Positions 34,672 to 44,111 of a DNA stretch of 64,000 bases are shown here, one piece after another. The DNA is from a halophilic archaeon SHRA6 (GTDB taxonomy: Archaea > Halobacteriota > Halobacteria > Halobacteriales > Haloferacaceae), in assembly GCA_005239175.1 (NCBI GenBank), contig SOPS01000004.1, positions 744,001 to 808,000 on the forward strand, written 5' to 3'. The notes under the pieces are model-generated. The model made no database searches and had not been told where the DNA came from. It worked only from the letters and a program-made list of their open reading frames with translations. Position numbers and translations under genes: made by a program. How positions within the stretch are numbered: the first letter of the stretch is position 1; each line of letters begins with the position of its first letter.

Positions 34672-36018
34672 ATGACCGTCACTATCGTCGGTTCCCAACT
34701 TGGCGACGAGGGCAAAGGTGCGCTTGTCGACCTGTGGGGTGGCGACGCGGACGTCGTAGTTCGATATCAAGGCGGCGACAACGCCGGCCACACTGTCGTC
34801 GAGGGAGGCACTGAATACAAGCTGTCGCTCGTGCCGAGCGGGGCTGTACGAGGAAAAATTGGCGTGCTCGGCAACGGGTGCGTTGTCAACCCGAATACGC
34901 TATTTTCGGAAATTGATGATCTGCGTGATCGCGGACTCGACCCCGACGTTCGGGTCGCAGAGCGCGCACACGTGATCCTCCCATATCACCGCGTGCTGGA
35001 TGGGATCGAAGAAAAGGCAAAGAGCGGCTCTGATCTTGCAGCAGGGACGACAAAGCGCGGCATCGGCCCGACGTACGAGGACAAGGCCGGCCGCCGCGGG
35101 GTTCGCGTCGGCGACCTGCTTGATCCGGACGTCCTGCGCGATCGGCTCGAATACGTCGTTCCACAGAAGCGCGCACTTGCAGAGGCCGTCTACGGCCTGG
35201 ATGTCGACGAAGGCGAACACGCCGACGCCTTCGATGTCGACGCGTTATTCGAGCGCTACCGGGCGATCGGCGAACGGCTCGCCGGTGAGGAGATGACCGT
35301 CAACGCCGGTGATTTCCTCGGTGATCGGCTCGATGGCGGCGACGAGTTGCTGTTCGAAGGCGCACAAGGAACGTCGATCGACATCGACCACGGCATTTAC
35401 CCGTACGTCACCTCCTCGAACCCGACTGCGGGTGGCGCAGCAACCGGCACCGGTGTTGGCCCGACTGTTATTGGCCGCGGCGAGGTTGTTGGTATCGTCA
35501 AAGCCTACCTTTCGCGGGTTGGCACCGGACCGCTCCCGACCGAGCTCGACGGCAACGAAGCCGACGAGGAACTCGCCGACTACATCCGCGAAAAAGGCGG
35601 CGAGTTCGGAACTGTCACCGGCCGGCCGCGCCGGATCGGCTGGCTCGATATGCCCATGTTGCGGCACGCAACGCGCGCAAACGGGTTTACCGGCCTTGCG
35701 GTCAATCACATCGACGTGCTCGCCGGGTTGGACGCGATCGAGGTCGGCCACGCCTACGAACTCGACGGGGAGACGATCGAAACCATGCCCTCGACAACAG
35801 AGCGGTGGGGTGACTGTGAGCCAGTGCTCCGATCGTTTGAGCCGTGGCCAGAGGTCGATTGGACCGACGTTTCAGAGTCCGGCTACGACGCGATTCCTGA
35901 GAACGCGCAGGCGTACCTCGAATACATCAGCGATGAACTTGATGTGCCGATCTACGCGATCGGCGTCGGTCCGGATCGCGAAGAGACGATCGCGCTCGCG
36001 AATCCGTTCGAGCAGTAG
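34672..36018 (+). CDS. purA: Adenylosuccinate synthase
   Basis: 448 residues from ATG at 34672 ([20 protein letters not shown]). An upstream start at 34612 is rejected. Converts IMP and aspartate with GTP to adenylosuccinate, the first step from IMP to AMP. The GTP-binding loop [10 protein letters not shown] is at the N-terminus. 'GDNAGHTVV' (IMP/Asp contacts), '[17 protein letters not shown]' and '[23 protein letters not shown]' follow. Length is a little above the bacterial 430. Preceded by a palindrome. The next step in the pathway, purB, is at 37872. Confidence 0.97.
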   Translation: [448 protein letters not shown]

Positions 36019-36100
36019 CTACCAGTTGCGAATCTTTTCGAGCAGTACGCGGTCACAAAAACACAGCCCACCGAGGAGCCAGAGCGCTTGGCAGCTGAGT

Positions 36101-37684
36101 TCAGTCGTGTCTGAACGATCGCATGCCAGTGAACGCCATCGCAACGTCATGTTCGTCAGCGGCGGCGATCACGTCCTCATCGTTAACAGATCCGCCGGGT
36201 TGGATCACCGCGCGCACGCCGGCTTCGGCGGCAACCGCCACGCCGTCAGGGAAGGGGAAGAACGCGTCAGAAGCCATCACCGTCCCTTCGGCGTCTTTGC
36301 CGTCGGCGTCGCGATCGGCCTTTTTCACCGCGAGTTCGACCGCGTCAACGCGGGAGACCTGCCCAACCCCGAGGCTCACGGTCTCTGTGCCCGTCGCGAA
36401 GAGGATGCCGTTCGATTTGACGTGTTTGAGTGTTTTCCACGCAAACAGCATCGTTTCAATCTCTTCATCGGTCGGAATTCGCTCGGTCACAAACTCGAGA
36501 TCATCGGCGGTGACTGTCGAGAGATCGCGCTCTTGAACGAGGCGGCCGCCGACGATCGGCTTTTCGGCCATCCGCTCTGTGATCGTCGAGACGTCACCGA
36601 CCGCCAACACGCGGAGGTTCTCCTTGCGAGTAAGCACATCCAACGCGGCGTCGGTGTATTCGGGCGCGAGGACGACCTCCTTGAACGAGTCGACGATCTG
36701 TTCGGCGGTCGCGGCATCACACTCGCGGTTGAGCGCGACGATGCCGCCAAAGGCGCTCTTTGCGTCGGTCCGCAGTGCGCGATCGTACGCGTCTGCGAGG
36801 GTGTCGGCTACGGCTGCGCCGGCGGGGTTCGTGTGTTTGATGACCGCCGCAGCGGGGCGATCGAACTCCTTGATCAGGTTTAGCGCACCGTCTGCGTCGT
36901 TGTAGTTGTTGTACGACAGGGCCTTTGCGCCCTCGTTGAGCTGTGTCGCGGTGACGACGTTCGCCTCCTCGCAGCCATCGTCGGCGTACACCGCAGCGTC
37001 TTGGTGGGGGTTTTCGCCGTAGCGAAGCGAGTCTGCGAGGTCGTCGGAGACGACTCGTCGCTGGGGAAAGTCTCCGCCAGTATCACCGTCGACTTCGACG
37101 GTTCCCGCGTCCCGATCAACTCTCACACGATCCTCCGCGAACCACCGCACCGCTCGTGGGTAGGCGCTGAACTCTGCGTCGTACAGCACCCGCTGTTTCA
37201 GGCTGTCGACGTCGTCATCCTCGTAAACAGGGACTGCCTCCTGGGTGACGATCGGGCCAGCGTCGATTTCCTCTGTAACCACGTGGACCGTACAGCCGCC
37301 CATCCGAACGCCGGCGTCGAGGACCTGTTCGTGTGCGTCCATTCCGGGGAATGCCGGCAACAGCGAGGGGTGAACGTTCAGGATCGTTGGCGCCTCGGTG
37401 ATGAATGTCTCCGTCAAGACACGCATGTAGCCGTCCAGACAGACGAGATCGAAGTCGTACGCCTCCAGTCGCTCGAGGATCCGCTGCTCGTGGGACGCTC
37501 TCGATTCGCCGTCCTCGCGGGTGACGACTTCCGTCGGGATGCCGTACTCGCTGGCGGATTCAGTGATCGGCGCGCCCTCCTGATTTGTCACCACGACAGA
37601 GACCATCGCGTCGCCGGGTTCGGTTTCAGCGATGTGCAGCAGATTCCGTCCGCGGTTGCTCGCCAGGCCTGCGATCTTTCGCAT
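36101..37684 (-). CDS. purNH: Fusion of glycinamide ribonucleotide formyltransferase and AICAR formyltransferase
   Basis: 527 residues in two domains. The N-terminal PurN-like formyltransferase (about 1-190) has the catalytic 'ILNVHPSLLPAFPG' (Asn-x-His) and 'EEIDAGPIV' Asp regions. The C-terminal AICAR transformylase domain (about 215-527) has 'VIKHTNPAG' (the catalytic Lys-His), 'DAKSAFGG' and 'SDAFFPFPDG'. The IMP cyclohydrolase (MGS-like) domain of bacterial PurH is missing, so another enzyme (PurO in archaea) must close the ring. Uses N10-formyl-tetrahydrofolate for both formylations. Divergent from purB with a shared regulatory region. The PurN-PurH arrangement is known in haloarchaea. 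Confidence 0.92.
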   Translation of the reverse strand: MRKIAGLASNRGRNLLHIAETEPGDAMVSVVVTNQEGAPITESASEYGIPTEVVTREDGESRASHEQRILERLEAYDFDLVCLDGYMRVLTETFITEAPTILNVHPSLLPAFPGMDAHEQVLDAGVRMGGCTVHVVTEEIDAGPIVTQEAVPVYEDDDVDSLKQRVLYDAEFSAYPRAVRWFAEDRVRVDRDAGTVEVDGDTGGDFPQRRVVSDDLADSLRYGENPHQDAAVYADDGCEEANVVTATQLNEGAKALSYNNYNDADGALNLIKEFDRPAAAVIKHTNPAGAAVADTLADAYDRALRTDAKSAFGGIVALNRECDAATAEQIVDSFKEVVLAPEYTDAALDVLTRKENLRVLAVGDVSTITERMAEKPIVGGRLVQERDLSTVTADDLEFVTERIPTDEEIETMLFAWKTLKHVKSNGILFATGTETVSLGVGQVSRVDAVELAVKKADRDADGKDAEGTVMASDAFFPFPDGVAVAAEAGVRAVIQPGGSVNDEDVIAAADEHDVAMAFTGMRSFRHD

Positions 37685-37734
37685 ACGTCACCTCTCAGAG
37701 CGGTAGCGAAAAACAGTTGCGGTCGACCTGAGGC

Positions 37735-37816
37735 GTGTACACAAATATATGTATTCAAATCCTGAATATCCGGGATGAATCGCCGGGTTGTATCCACAAT
37801 TTTGTATACAATTGTG
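37735..37816. promoter_or_regulatory. Palindromic operator-like sites between purNH and purB
   Basis: Within the 187-base divergent region, GTGTACAC (37735-37742) runs into TACACAAATATATGTATT (37738-37755). That resembles the purA palindrome with two bases inserted. A perfect palindrome TTGTATACAA occurs at 37802-37811, bracketed by CACAAT (37795-37800) and ATTGTG (37811-37816). These lie where the two divergent promoters should be and probably bind a common regulator. Confidence 0.5.
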
Positions 37817-37871
37817 TCGGATACTGTTGATAACCGACATCCTTTTTGCGAGTTCGTCTCGACGTTGCGGT

Positions 37872-39284
37872 ATGACACTGCCCAGATCGGATCCGCTTTC
37901 GGCGGTCTCGCCGATCGACGGCCGCTACGCGGGTCGGACCGCGCCGCTGTCGCCGTACACCAGCGAATCCGCCCTGATGCGGGCTCGAACCCGCGTCGAG
38001 GTCGAGTATCTGATCGCGTTGGCCGCACACCCCGAGACAGACGTATCAATTTCTGACGCGGAAGTCGATGGGCTCCGTTCGATCGTTTCGGGGTTCGACG
38101 CCGAGGACGCACGCGTAATCAAACAGCTCGAAACCGAGGGTTCCCACGGCTACAGCGCGACAAATCACGACGTGAAGGCCGTCGAGTACTTCCTCCGAAT
38201 TCGGATCGACGATGCGACGGCGATCACTGACGCTGAGCGACTCTATCCGTGGATTCACTTTGGACTGACCAGTGAGGACGTAAACAACCTCGCCCACAGA
38301 ATACTCGTCTCGGGGGCGATGGAGTCTGTGGTGATTCCGGCGGCCAGAGACGTCCGTGACTCGCTCGTCAAGCTCGCCCAGGAGAACCGCGACGTGGCGA
38401 TGCTTGCGCGGACCCACGGCCAGCCTGCAACGCCGACGACGTTCGGCAAAGAGATGGCCGTCTACGCTGCACGACTCGGACGAACGATCGCCCGCACGGA
38501 GGCTGCCCGCGAAGAACTGAGCGGCAAACTCGCCGGCGCGTCCGGGACATACGCCGCCCACGTGGCAGCGTACCCAGATATCGACTGGCAGGCATTCGCG
38601 GAATCGTTCGTCACCGACCTCGGGCTACAGCACACCCCGCTTTCGACACAGGTCAACCCCTGTGACGACCTTGCGGCAGTCTTTGATGCGCTGGCGGCGA
38701 TCAACAACGTCCTCCTCGACCTCGATCGCGATATGTGGCTGTACATCTCCGATCGCTATCTCGGTCAAGAGACCGCCGCTGGCGAGACGGGCTCCTCGAC
38801 AATGCCGCACAAGGTGAATCCGATCGACTTCGAAAACAGCGAGGGGAACCTCTCGAAAGCCACGAGCGACCTCACGTTTCTCAGAGACTACGTGACGACC
38901 TCGCGGCTACAGCGAGACCTCTCGGATTCGACAGTCAAACGCAACATCGGCGCGGCGTTCGCCCACTGTTTGATCGGGTACCGGAAAACAGAAACCGGTC
39001 TCTCGAAGGTCGTTCCCAACGAGATCGTCATGCGCGAGGAGCTTGCGGCGACACCCGAGATTATCGGCGAGGCCGTCCAGACGATCCTCCGCCGGGAGGG
39101 CGACACCGAAGCCTACGAGCGTGTCAAGGGACTCACCCGCGGCCAAGAGGTCACGATCGAGGACTTTCACGAACTGTTCGGCGATCTCGACATCCCCGAA
39201 TCGGTCCGTGACGAACTGCTGGCACTCACGCCGAACGGGTACACTGGGGTCGCCTCAGCGCTCGTCGATCGGATTAACGAGTAA
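37872..39284 (+). CDS. purB: Adenylosuccinate lyase
   Basis: 470 residues from ATG at 37872 (MTLPRSDPLSAVSPIDGRYA). An upstream ATG at 37788 would lie in the promoter and is rejected. Cleaves adenylosuccinate to AMP and fumarate, and SAICAR to AICAR. The fumarase/aspartase signature GSSTMPHKVNP is at about residues 293-303, with 'THGQPATPTTFGKE' and 'HFGLTSEDVNN' (catalytic His and Ser regions) earlier. Full length. Divergent from purNH. Together with purA it covers AMP formation. Confidence 0.97.
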   Translation: MTLPRSDPLSAVSPIDGRYAGRTAPLSPYTSESALMRARTRVEVEYLIALAAHPETDVSISDAEVDGLRSIVSGFDAEDARVIKQLETEGSHGYSATNHDVKAVEYFLRIRIDDATAITDAERLYPWIHFGLTSEDVNNLAHRILVSGAMESVVIPAARDVRDSLVKLAQENRDVAMLARTHGQPATPTTFGKEMAVYAARLGRTIARTEAAREELSGKLAGASGTYAAHVAAYPDIDWQAFAESFVTDLGLQHTPLSTQVNPCDDLAAVFDALAAINNVLLDLDRDMWLYISDRYLGQETAAGETGSSTMPHKVNPIDFENSEGNLSKATSDLTFLRDYVTTSRLQRDLSDSTVKRNIGAAFAHCLIGYRKTETGLSKVVPNEIVMREELAATPEIIGEAVQTILRREGDTEAYERVKGLTRGQEVTIEDFHELFGDLDIPESVRDELLALTPNGYTGVASALVDRINE

Positions 39285-39436
39285 ACTCAGCGCTCGTCGA
39301 TCGGCTCGACGAGAAAATCGTCGGTGAGATCTCTGGGCGATCGAAACCACCGCAATGGAGACGCGAGGATCTGGACAGGATCTGACCGTGAAATCGAGAG
39401 CAACGTTTTTCAGTTTTCCGCGAGCAGTGCCGATCG

Positions 39437-39739
39437 ATGCCCTCCGACGACTACTCGGTCTTCGAAGAGACCGATGATGGATCGACAGAGCCCTCGAAAA
39501 CCAACGAAGAGACGGCCGAGACGCCCAAATTGGGCCACGACGACGAACGCGGCTGTCCGAAGTGTGGCTGTACAGAAGCTGACTTCGACGAAATAGCCAC
39601 GAGTGGCAGCGGCCTCACTAAACTATTCGACATCCAGAACAGACAGTTTACCGTCGTCTCCTGTGTCGACTGTGGCTACTCGGAACTGTATCGCGGCCAG
39701 TCAAAACACAACGTGTTAGACTTCTTCCTCGGCGGCTGA
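39437..39739 (+). CDS. Zinc-ribbon nucleic-acid-binding-type protein
   Basis: 100 residues: an acidic disordered N-terminus (1-40), then 'GCPKCGCTEADFDEIATSG' and 'FTVVSCVDCGYSELYRGQ', two Cys pairs forming a zinc ribbon. The end is NVLDFFLGG. This is the small 'predicted nucleic-acid-binding zinc-ribbon' family found in many archaea and bacteria. Cytoplasmic, function unassigned. It stands alone, 152 bases after purB and 40 bases from the convergent UspA-type gene. Confidence 0.85.
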   Translation: MPSDDYSVFEETDDGSTEPSKTNEETAETPKLGHDDERGCPKCGCTEADFDEIATSGSGLTKLFDIQNRQFTVVSCVDCGYSELYRGQSKHNVLDFFLGG

Positions 39740-39779
39740 TCGCCGTCGAATCTCGGTGGCTGACGACAGTGGATACAGA

Positions 39780-40583
39780 CTACTGCTCGGCTCGTGCGTG
39801 GGCAACCACAACCGGAGAGACTGCGTGGTCTGTAACGTCAGCGGCGGTCGACCCAAACACGAAGCGCTTGAGTGGCCCCGACTGGGGTGCACCGATAACA
39901 GTCACGTCATAGTAGGCTGACTGCTCGATAATCGCCTCAGTGGCCGACGGTGCCTCGTAGTGCCACGTATCGACTTCGACATCGGTGTCACTGATTCCAG
40001 CGCGTGCATTTGAGAGCAGCCGCTGTCCATCGACCGTACTGTCCGGCGTCTGGACATGAAAGAGATCAACCGCCGCACCGGAAACTTCCGCCAGTGCGAT
40101 CGCGGTCTCGATCGCCAACGGCGAGTTTGGGCCCTCAGTAATGGGGACGAGGATCGAGGCGAGCGTGTTAAATTGGCTGCCGCGATCGACAGTCAACACG
40201 TCTGCCTCCCCGTTGCGGGCGAGCTTTGCTGTCGTTGTCGGTCGGAGGTCGTCGAGCAGCCCAGCGCGCCGTTCACGATCGGTGACAACCACAGAGGCGT
40301 CAACGCGATCGGCCAACAGATCTAGGCTCCGATCGGGATTGGGAACAGATTGTACATCGACGCGATGATCCGGAGAGCGGTTGGCCACAGCCGAGACTGA
40401 CTCGGACTCAACAGCGGCATACAGCGGAACGTCCCGCCAGGCAGCGATCGCCTCTGCGAGCGCGGTGGGCGCCGCAGACGCGAGATTCTCACCGTCGTCG
40501 ACATCAGGCGCAAACAAACAAGCACCCGAGGGGCCGCTCCTGTCGAGATTGAGATCGACGGAACCGCGAACGTCCGTGAGCAT
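39780..40583 (-). CDS. Universal stress protein (UspA) family, two-domain
   Basis: 267 residues. The second half (about 130-267) is a Usp domain with 'ASILVPITEGPNSPLAIETAIALAE', 'GAAVDLFHVQT' and the ATP-site end 'GAPQSGPLKRFVFGSTAADV...VSPVVVAHA'. The first half shows a weaker Usp-like fold without the glycine motif, so the protein is a tandem Usp of which one half may bind ATP. Predicted cytoplasmic stress or nucleotide-binding protein. No operon partner. The direct neighbour dapE, also leftward, starts beyond a 90-base gap. Confidence 0.82.
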   Translation of the reverse strand: MLTDVRGSVDLNLDRSGPSGACLFAPDVDDGENLASAAPTALAEAIAAWRDVPLYAAVESESVSAVANRSPDHRVDVQSVPNPDRSLDLLADRVDASVVVTDRERRAGLLDDLRPTTTAKLARNGEADVLTVDRGSQFNTLASILVPITEGPNSPLAIETAIALAEVSGAAVDLFHVQTPDSTVDGQRLLSNARAGISDTDVEVDTWHYEAPSATEAIIEQSAYYDVTVIGAPQSGPLKRFVFGSTAADVTDHAVSPVVVAHARAEQ

Positions 40584-40673
40584 GTACTCTCAGATGAAAC
40601 GGCATCTTACATAAATCACCGCGATCGATCTCACATGCTGGCGATCTTGCGTTCGGTCACCGCCGCTCGGTGG

Positions 40674-41807
40674 CTATGACGTGAGCCGATCGACAACCGT
40701 CGAGAGAACCGCTGCAGCGGTCTGAACCTCGTCTGTTGAGACATACTCGCGATCGCTGTGGGCGACGGCGCCGGACTCGTCAGCGAGGGCGCCGGGCCCG
40801 AACACGACGGTGGGTGCGGGCGCGAAATACGACGCCTCAGTCGCGGCGGTGAACGGGCGCACATTGCCGGCTGTGCCGGCGGTCAGTTCGGCAGTCGTGT
40901 CGGCGAGCGTTCTAACGAGCTGGTCGTCGGGATCAGTACTGAACGGACCCAGAAACGGCGACGGCCGATCGGTCAGCTCGAACGACACCTCGACTGACTC
41001 CGAAACGGCCTCGCGAACGGCAGATTCGATCGCGTCACTGAATTCACCTTGGGTCTCCGGGGGTATCGAGCGGCGATCGAGGGTGAGCTGACACTGTGCG
41101 GGCACCTGATTCGTGGACTCGCCCCCGTCAACCACTGTCGGTGTCACCGTTGCGGTCCCAAGCTGTGGGTGCGGTGACCGCCCCGCATCGAACGATCGAA
41201 TTGCCCCGAGAGTAGCCTCCAACGCGGCAATCGCGTTCACCCCACTCTCGGGCTCGGCGGCGTGTGCACTCACGCCCGAGAGGATCAATTGACCCTGAAA
41301 TCGGCCTTTGGCGGCAGTACACACATCCAGACCAGTCGGTTCGCCGACAATGTAGCAGTCGCCGTCGATTGGATCAACGCCCTGATGGTCGAGTTTGCCA
41401 GTCAACGCGGCCGCACCGGTCGACAGCGTTTCTTCATCTGGTGATACCGCAAGTGTCACCTGGCCGCAGTCTGGATCGACCGACAGAAACGCCGCGAGCA
41501 ACGCGGCCAGCGGCCCCTTCGCGTCACAGGACCCCCGCCCGCGAATGACACCGTCTTCGCGTTCGTAGGGCACGTGTGGACGAACCGTATCGATGTGTGT
41601 GTTCAAAACGAGATGCGGCCCGTCGTCTGGCCGATCGCTCCGCTTGGTCGCGATCGTGTTTCCCGCCTGATCGACACTAACGTCGATTCCGTGGCCTTCG
41701 ATCGTCTCAACGAGAAACGATCGCATTGCCGTAACGTCCGCTGTGGAGTCGATTTGGACCGCATGTTCGAGGAACTCAATCGGATCGAATGCAGACGCCG
41801 CAGCCAC
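40674..41807 (-). CDS. dapE: M20 family deacylase, probable succinyl-diaminopimelate desuccinylase
   Basis: 377 residues from GTG at 41807. Metal-site motifs are 'LVLNTHIDTVRPH' (His), 'GRGSCDAKGPLAALLAA' (bridging Asp) and 'AVSPDEETLSTGA' (catalytic Glu-Glu). The M20 family also includes ArgE-type deacetylases. The operon position after dapF and lysA, and the presence of dapD (succinylase branch), favour removal of succinate from N-succinyl-LL-diaminopimelate. Last gene of the lysine operon, five bases after the dapF stop. Enzyme specificity is inferred. Confidence 0.85.
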   Translation of the reverse strand: MAAASAFDPIEFLEHAVQIDSTADVTAMRSFLVETIEGHGIDVSVDQAGNTIATKRSDRPDDGPHLVLNTHIDTVRPHVPYEREDGVIRGRGSCDAKGPLAALLAAFLSVDPDCGQVTLAVSPDEETLSTGAAALTGKLDHQGVDPIDGDCYIVGEPTGLDVCTAAKGRFQGQLILSGVSAHAAEPESGVNAIAALEATLGAIRSFDAGRSPHPQLGTATVTPTVVDGGESTNQVPAQCQLTLDRRSIPPETQGEFSDAIESAVREAVSESVEVSFELTDRPSPFLGPFSTDPDDQLVRTLADTTAELTAGTAGNVRPFTAATEASYFAPAPTVVFGPGALADESGAVAHSDREYVSTDEVQTAAAVLSTVVDRLTS

Positions 41808-41812
41808 GGTGG

Positions 41813-42703
41813 CTACGCCACCTCCGGTGCCACAACCGCCAACTCCCCGTCAAACTCAAGCGCAACAGGGCCGGTCAGCGTCGCAGGGCTGCGATCGGGA
41901 ACGGTGATCGTGAGCGTCCCGCCCGGCGGGCTCACGTCGACGGGAACGTCGGCCTCGAGGCGTCCGGTTCGCTTCGCGGCGGCGACCACCGCGACCGCCC
42001 CGGTGCCGCACGAACGGGTCTCGCCCTCGACGCCGCGCTCGAACGTTCGCTGCCGATAGCCGGCAGTGTGATCGCTCGCATCGACCGGGGAGGCAAACGT
42101 CACGTTCGCTCCCTTGGGGAATGCATCGGCGTGCCTGATCGGCGGGGCAACCGCCTCAAGCTCTATCTCGTCAACATCTGAAACGAACGCAACCGCGTGC
42201 GGTACACCCGTATTAACCGCAGTGACGGCTTGACCCTCAATCGGCGTGTCAATGAGCGGATCATCGAACGACGCCGACAACGGTACACGACGAGGATCGA
42301 ACGCCGGCACACCCATCTCGATCGTGATTGTCTCCTCGCCGATCTGTGCGTGACGAGTCCCCGCCTGGGTGTCGATCATGATCTCGGTTGCGCCAGTTCG
42401 CTCGGCGGCCCACGCGGCTGCACAGCGCGCGCCGTTGCCACACATCGCTGCAACCGAGCCGTCTGGTTGCACCAGCGTCATAATTATCCGCGGCGGCGTG
42501 AAGCGATCGCTGAGATCCAAAAACAACACTCCGTCTGCGCCCGTCCGTTCGGTTCCGTCAGCACTCACCCCTGTCTCACGATCGCAATATCTCCGTGCGA
42601 ACGCGCTCCTGTCAGGAACTGATTCAGTCGCATCGACAATAATAAAATCGTTGCCAGTGCCGTGGTACTTCTCGAATGGCACAGTGTGTTGATGGAGACT
42701 CAT
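41813..42703 (-). CDS. dapF: Diaminopimelate epimerase
   Basis: 296 residues from ATG at 42703 (MSLHQHTVPFEKYHGTGNDF). Catalyses LL- to meso-diaminopimelate conversion with two cysteines: one in MCGNGARC (about residue 87) and one in RSCGTGA (about residue 239). 'GTGNDFIIVD' and the 'NTGVPHAVAFV' motif are present. A longer frame to 42964 runs into lysA and is rejected. Third from the 3' end of the lysine operon. A 28-base gap separates it from lysA and a 5-base gap from dapE. Confidence 0.96.
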   Translation of the reverse strand: MSLHQHTVPFEKYHGTGNDFIIVDATESVPDRSAFARRYCDRETGVSADGTERTGADGVLFLDLSDRFTPPRIIMTLVQPDGSVAAMCGNGARCAAAWAAERTGATEIMIDTQAGTRHAQIGEETITIEMGVPAFDPRRVPLSASFDDPLIDTPIEGQAVTAVNTGVPHAVAFVSDVDEIELEAVAPPIRHADAFPKGANVTFASPVDASDHTAGYRQRTFERGVEGETRSCGTGAVAVVAAAKRTGRLEADVPVDVSPPGGTLTITVPDRSPATLTGPVALEFDGELAVVAPEVA

Positions 42704-42731
42704 GGGTCGAAACTGATCTGCTGTGGTACGG

Positions 42732-44111
42732 TCATCGTTCCTCTGGTAGGTGAGCCGATCGAGTGGTCCCCGTGACGGATTGTACCGATCGCCCCTTGCT
42801 ATCAGTTTCCAATGCGGACAGTGCTGAAAGCTCTTCCGCCCGCCTGACGAGGCGATATTCGCCGCCTTTTCCGGCGACCTCTGGCGGCCGCGGCCGAGAG
42901 TTGTACGTGCTCGCCATCTCGTATCCGTACGCGCCGGCGATCCCGATCGCAAGGATATCCCCACGTTCCGGGCGAGCCATCAGGCGATCCTCACAGAAGA
43001 CATCTGCAGTCTCACAGATCGGTCCGGCAACGGTGACTGGTGTCTCAGGGCCGTCTCGCGAGAGATTCGAAATTGGGTGGTAGGCGTCGTACATCGCCGG
43101 ACGGAGCAGTGTGGTCATTCCGGCGTCGGTGCCAGCCACGAGCGTGTCACGAGCGGATTTGACTGTGTTCACGCGTGTCAGGAGGACGCCTGCGTCGGCG
43201 ACGACGTATCGCCCAGGTTCGATGGCGAGCTCAACAGGATCGCCTGCGGTAGTTTCGAGTGCTCCGATCGCCGCACGCGTCGTTTCCGCAACCGCATCCA
43301 GGTCCAGTGGCGGTTCATCTTCTCTGTAGGGAACGCCGAACCCACCGCCGACGTCGACGTATTCGAGGTCGATCCCCGCCGAAAGCACATCTCGAGCGAG
43401 ATCACCCATTCGCTCGACGAGCGCGCGGTGATTCGAGAGGTCCTCGCCGGAGATTCCCGAGCCTGCGTGTGCGTGAATCCCCACGACGTCGAAGTGCTCG
43501 GCCGCGTCACGGATGAGCGATTCGGCGCGCTCGATTGGGACGCCGAACTTCGCGGCCGCACCCGTTCGGACCTTCTCGTGGTGGCCCGCGCCGACGCCTG
43601 GGTTGACCCGCAGACAGACGCTGCCGTCAAAGCCGCGCTCGGCGAGGCGCTCGAGCGTGTCTTCTGCACCGACAGTGATCGTGAGTTCTGGGCGATCGAC
43701 CCACAGATCGGTGACATAATCGAGATCTGCGGCTGGCGGGTTAACTGCGGTGTAGTGGATCCGCTCGCCAGGAAACCCGGCGGCGATCGCACGCATGACC
43801 TCGCCCGCGGAGGCACACTCGGCGTCAAAACCCGCCGCACGGACCGTTTCGAGCACCGCCCGTCCAGTGTGTGCCTTCACCGCGTACCGAACGTCGGCGT
43901 CCGGAAACGCCGCGGAAAGTCGGGCACAGTTCGCCGTAACACGGTCGAGGTCTGTGACGTACAGCGGCGACCCGTACGTTTCGAGTAGCGATCGAAGGAG
44001 TTCCTCGTCCCAATCAGCGAGGCGCCGGACCGAGGGGTTCTCACTGGATACAGCCTCGCCGTCTTCGGACTCGTGGCGATCGTCGGACGATGCTCCCTCG
44101 TCAGTTGTCAT
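42732..44111 (-). CDS. lysA: Diaminopimelate decarboxylase
   Basis: 459 residues. Decarboxylates meso-diaminopimelate to lysine. The PLP-binding lysine lies in VRYAVKAHT (about residue 79). 'GIHAHAGSGI' and 'VDVGGGFGVPY' (phosphate-binding glycine loop), 'EPGRYVV' and 'GPICETADVFCEDR' (substrate Cys/Glu region) follow. There is a low-complexity acidic N-terminus of about 30 residues not seen in bacterial enzymes. The ATG overlaps the dapD stop by four bases, so it is coupled to dapD. Confidence 0.96.
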   Translation of the reverse strand: MTTDEGASSDDRHESEDGEAVSSENPSVRRLADWDEELLRSLLETYGSPLYVTDLDRVTANCARLSAAFPDADVRYAVKAHTGRAVLETVRAAGFDAECASAGEVMRAIAAGFPGERIHYTAVNPPAADLDYVTDLWVDRPELTITVGAEDTLERLAERGFDGSVCLRVNPGVGAGHHEKVRTGAAAKFGVPIERAESLIRDAAEHFDVVGIHAHAGSGISGEDLSNHRALVERMGDLARDVLSAGIDLEYVDVGGGFGVPYREDEPPLDLDAVAETTRAAIGALETTAGDPVELAIEPGRYVVADAGVLLTRVNTVKSARDTLVAGTDAGMTTLLRPAMYDAYHPISNLSRDGPETPVTVAGPICETADVFCEDRLMARPERGDILAIGIAGAYGYEMASTYNSRPRPPEVAGKGGEYRLVRRAEELSALSALETDSKGRSVQSVTGTTRSAHLPEER

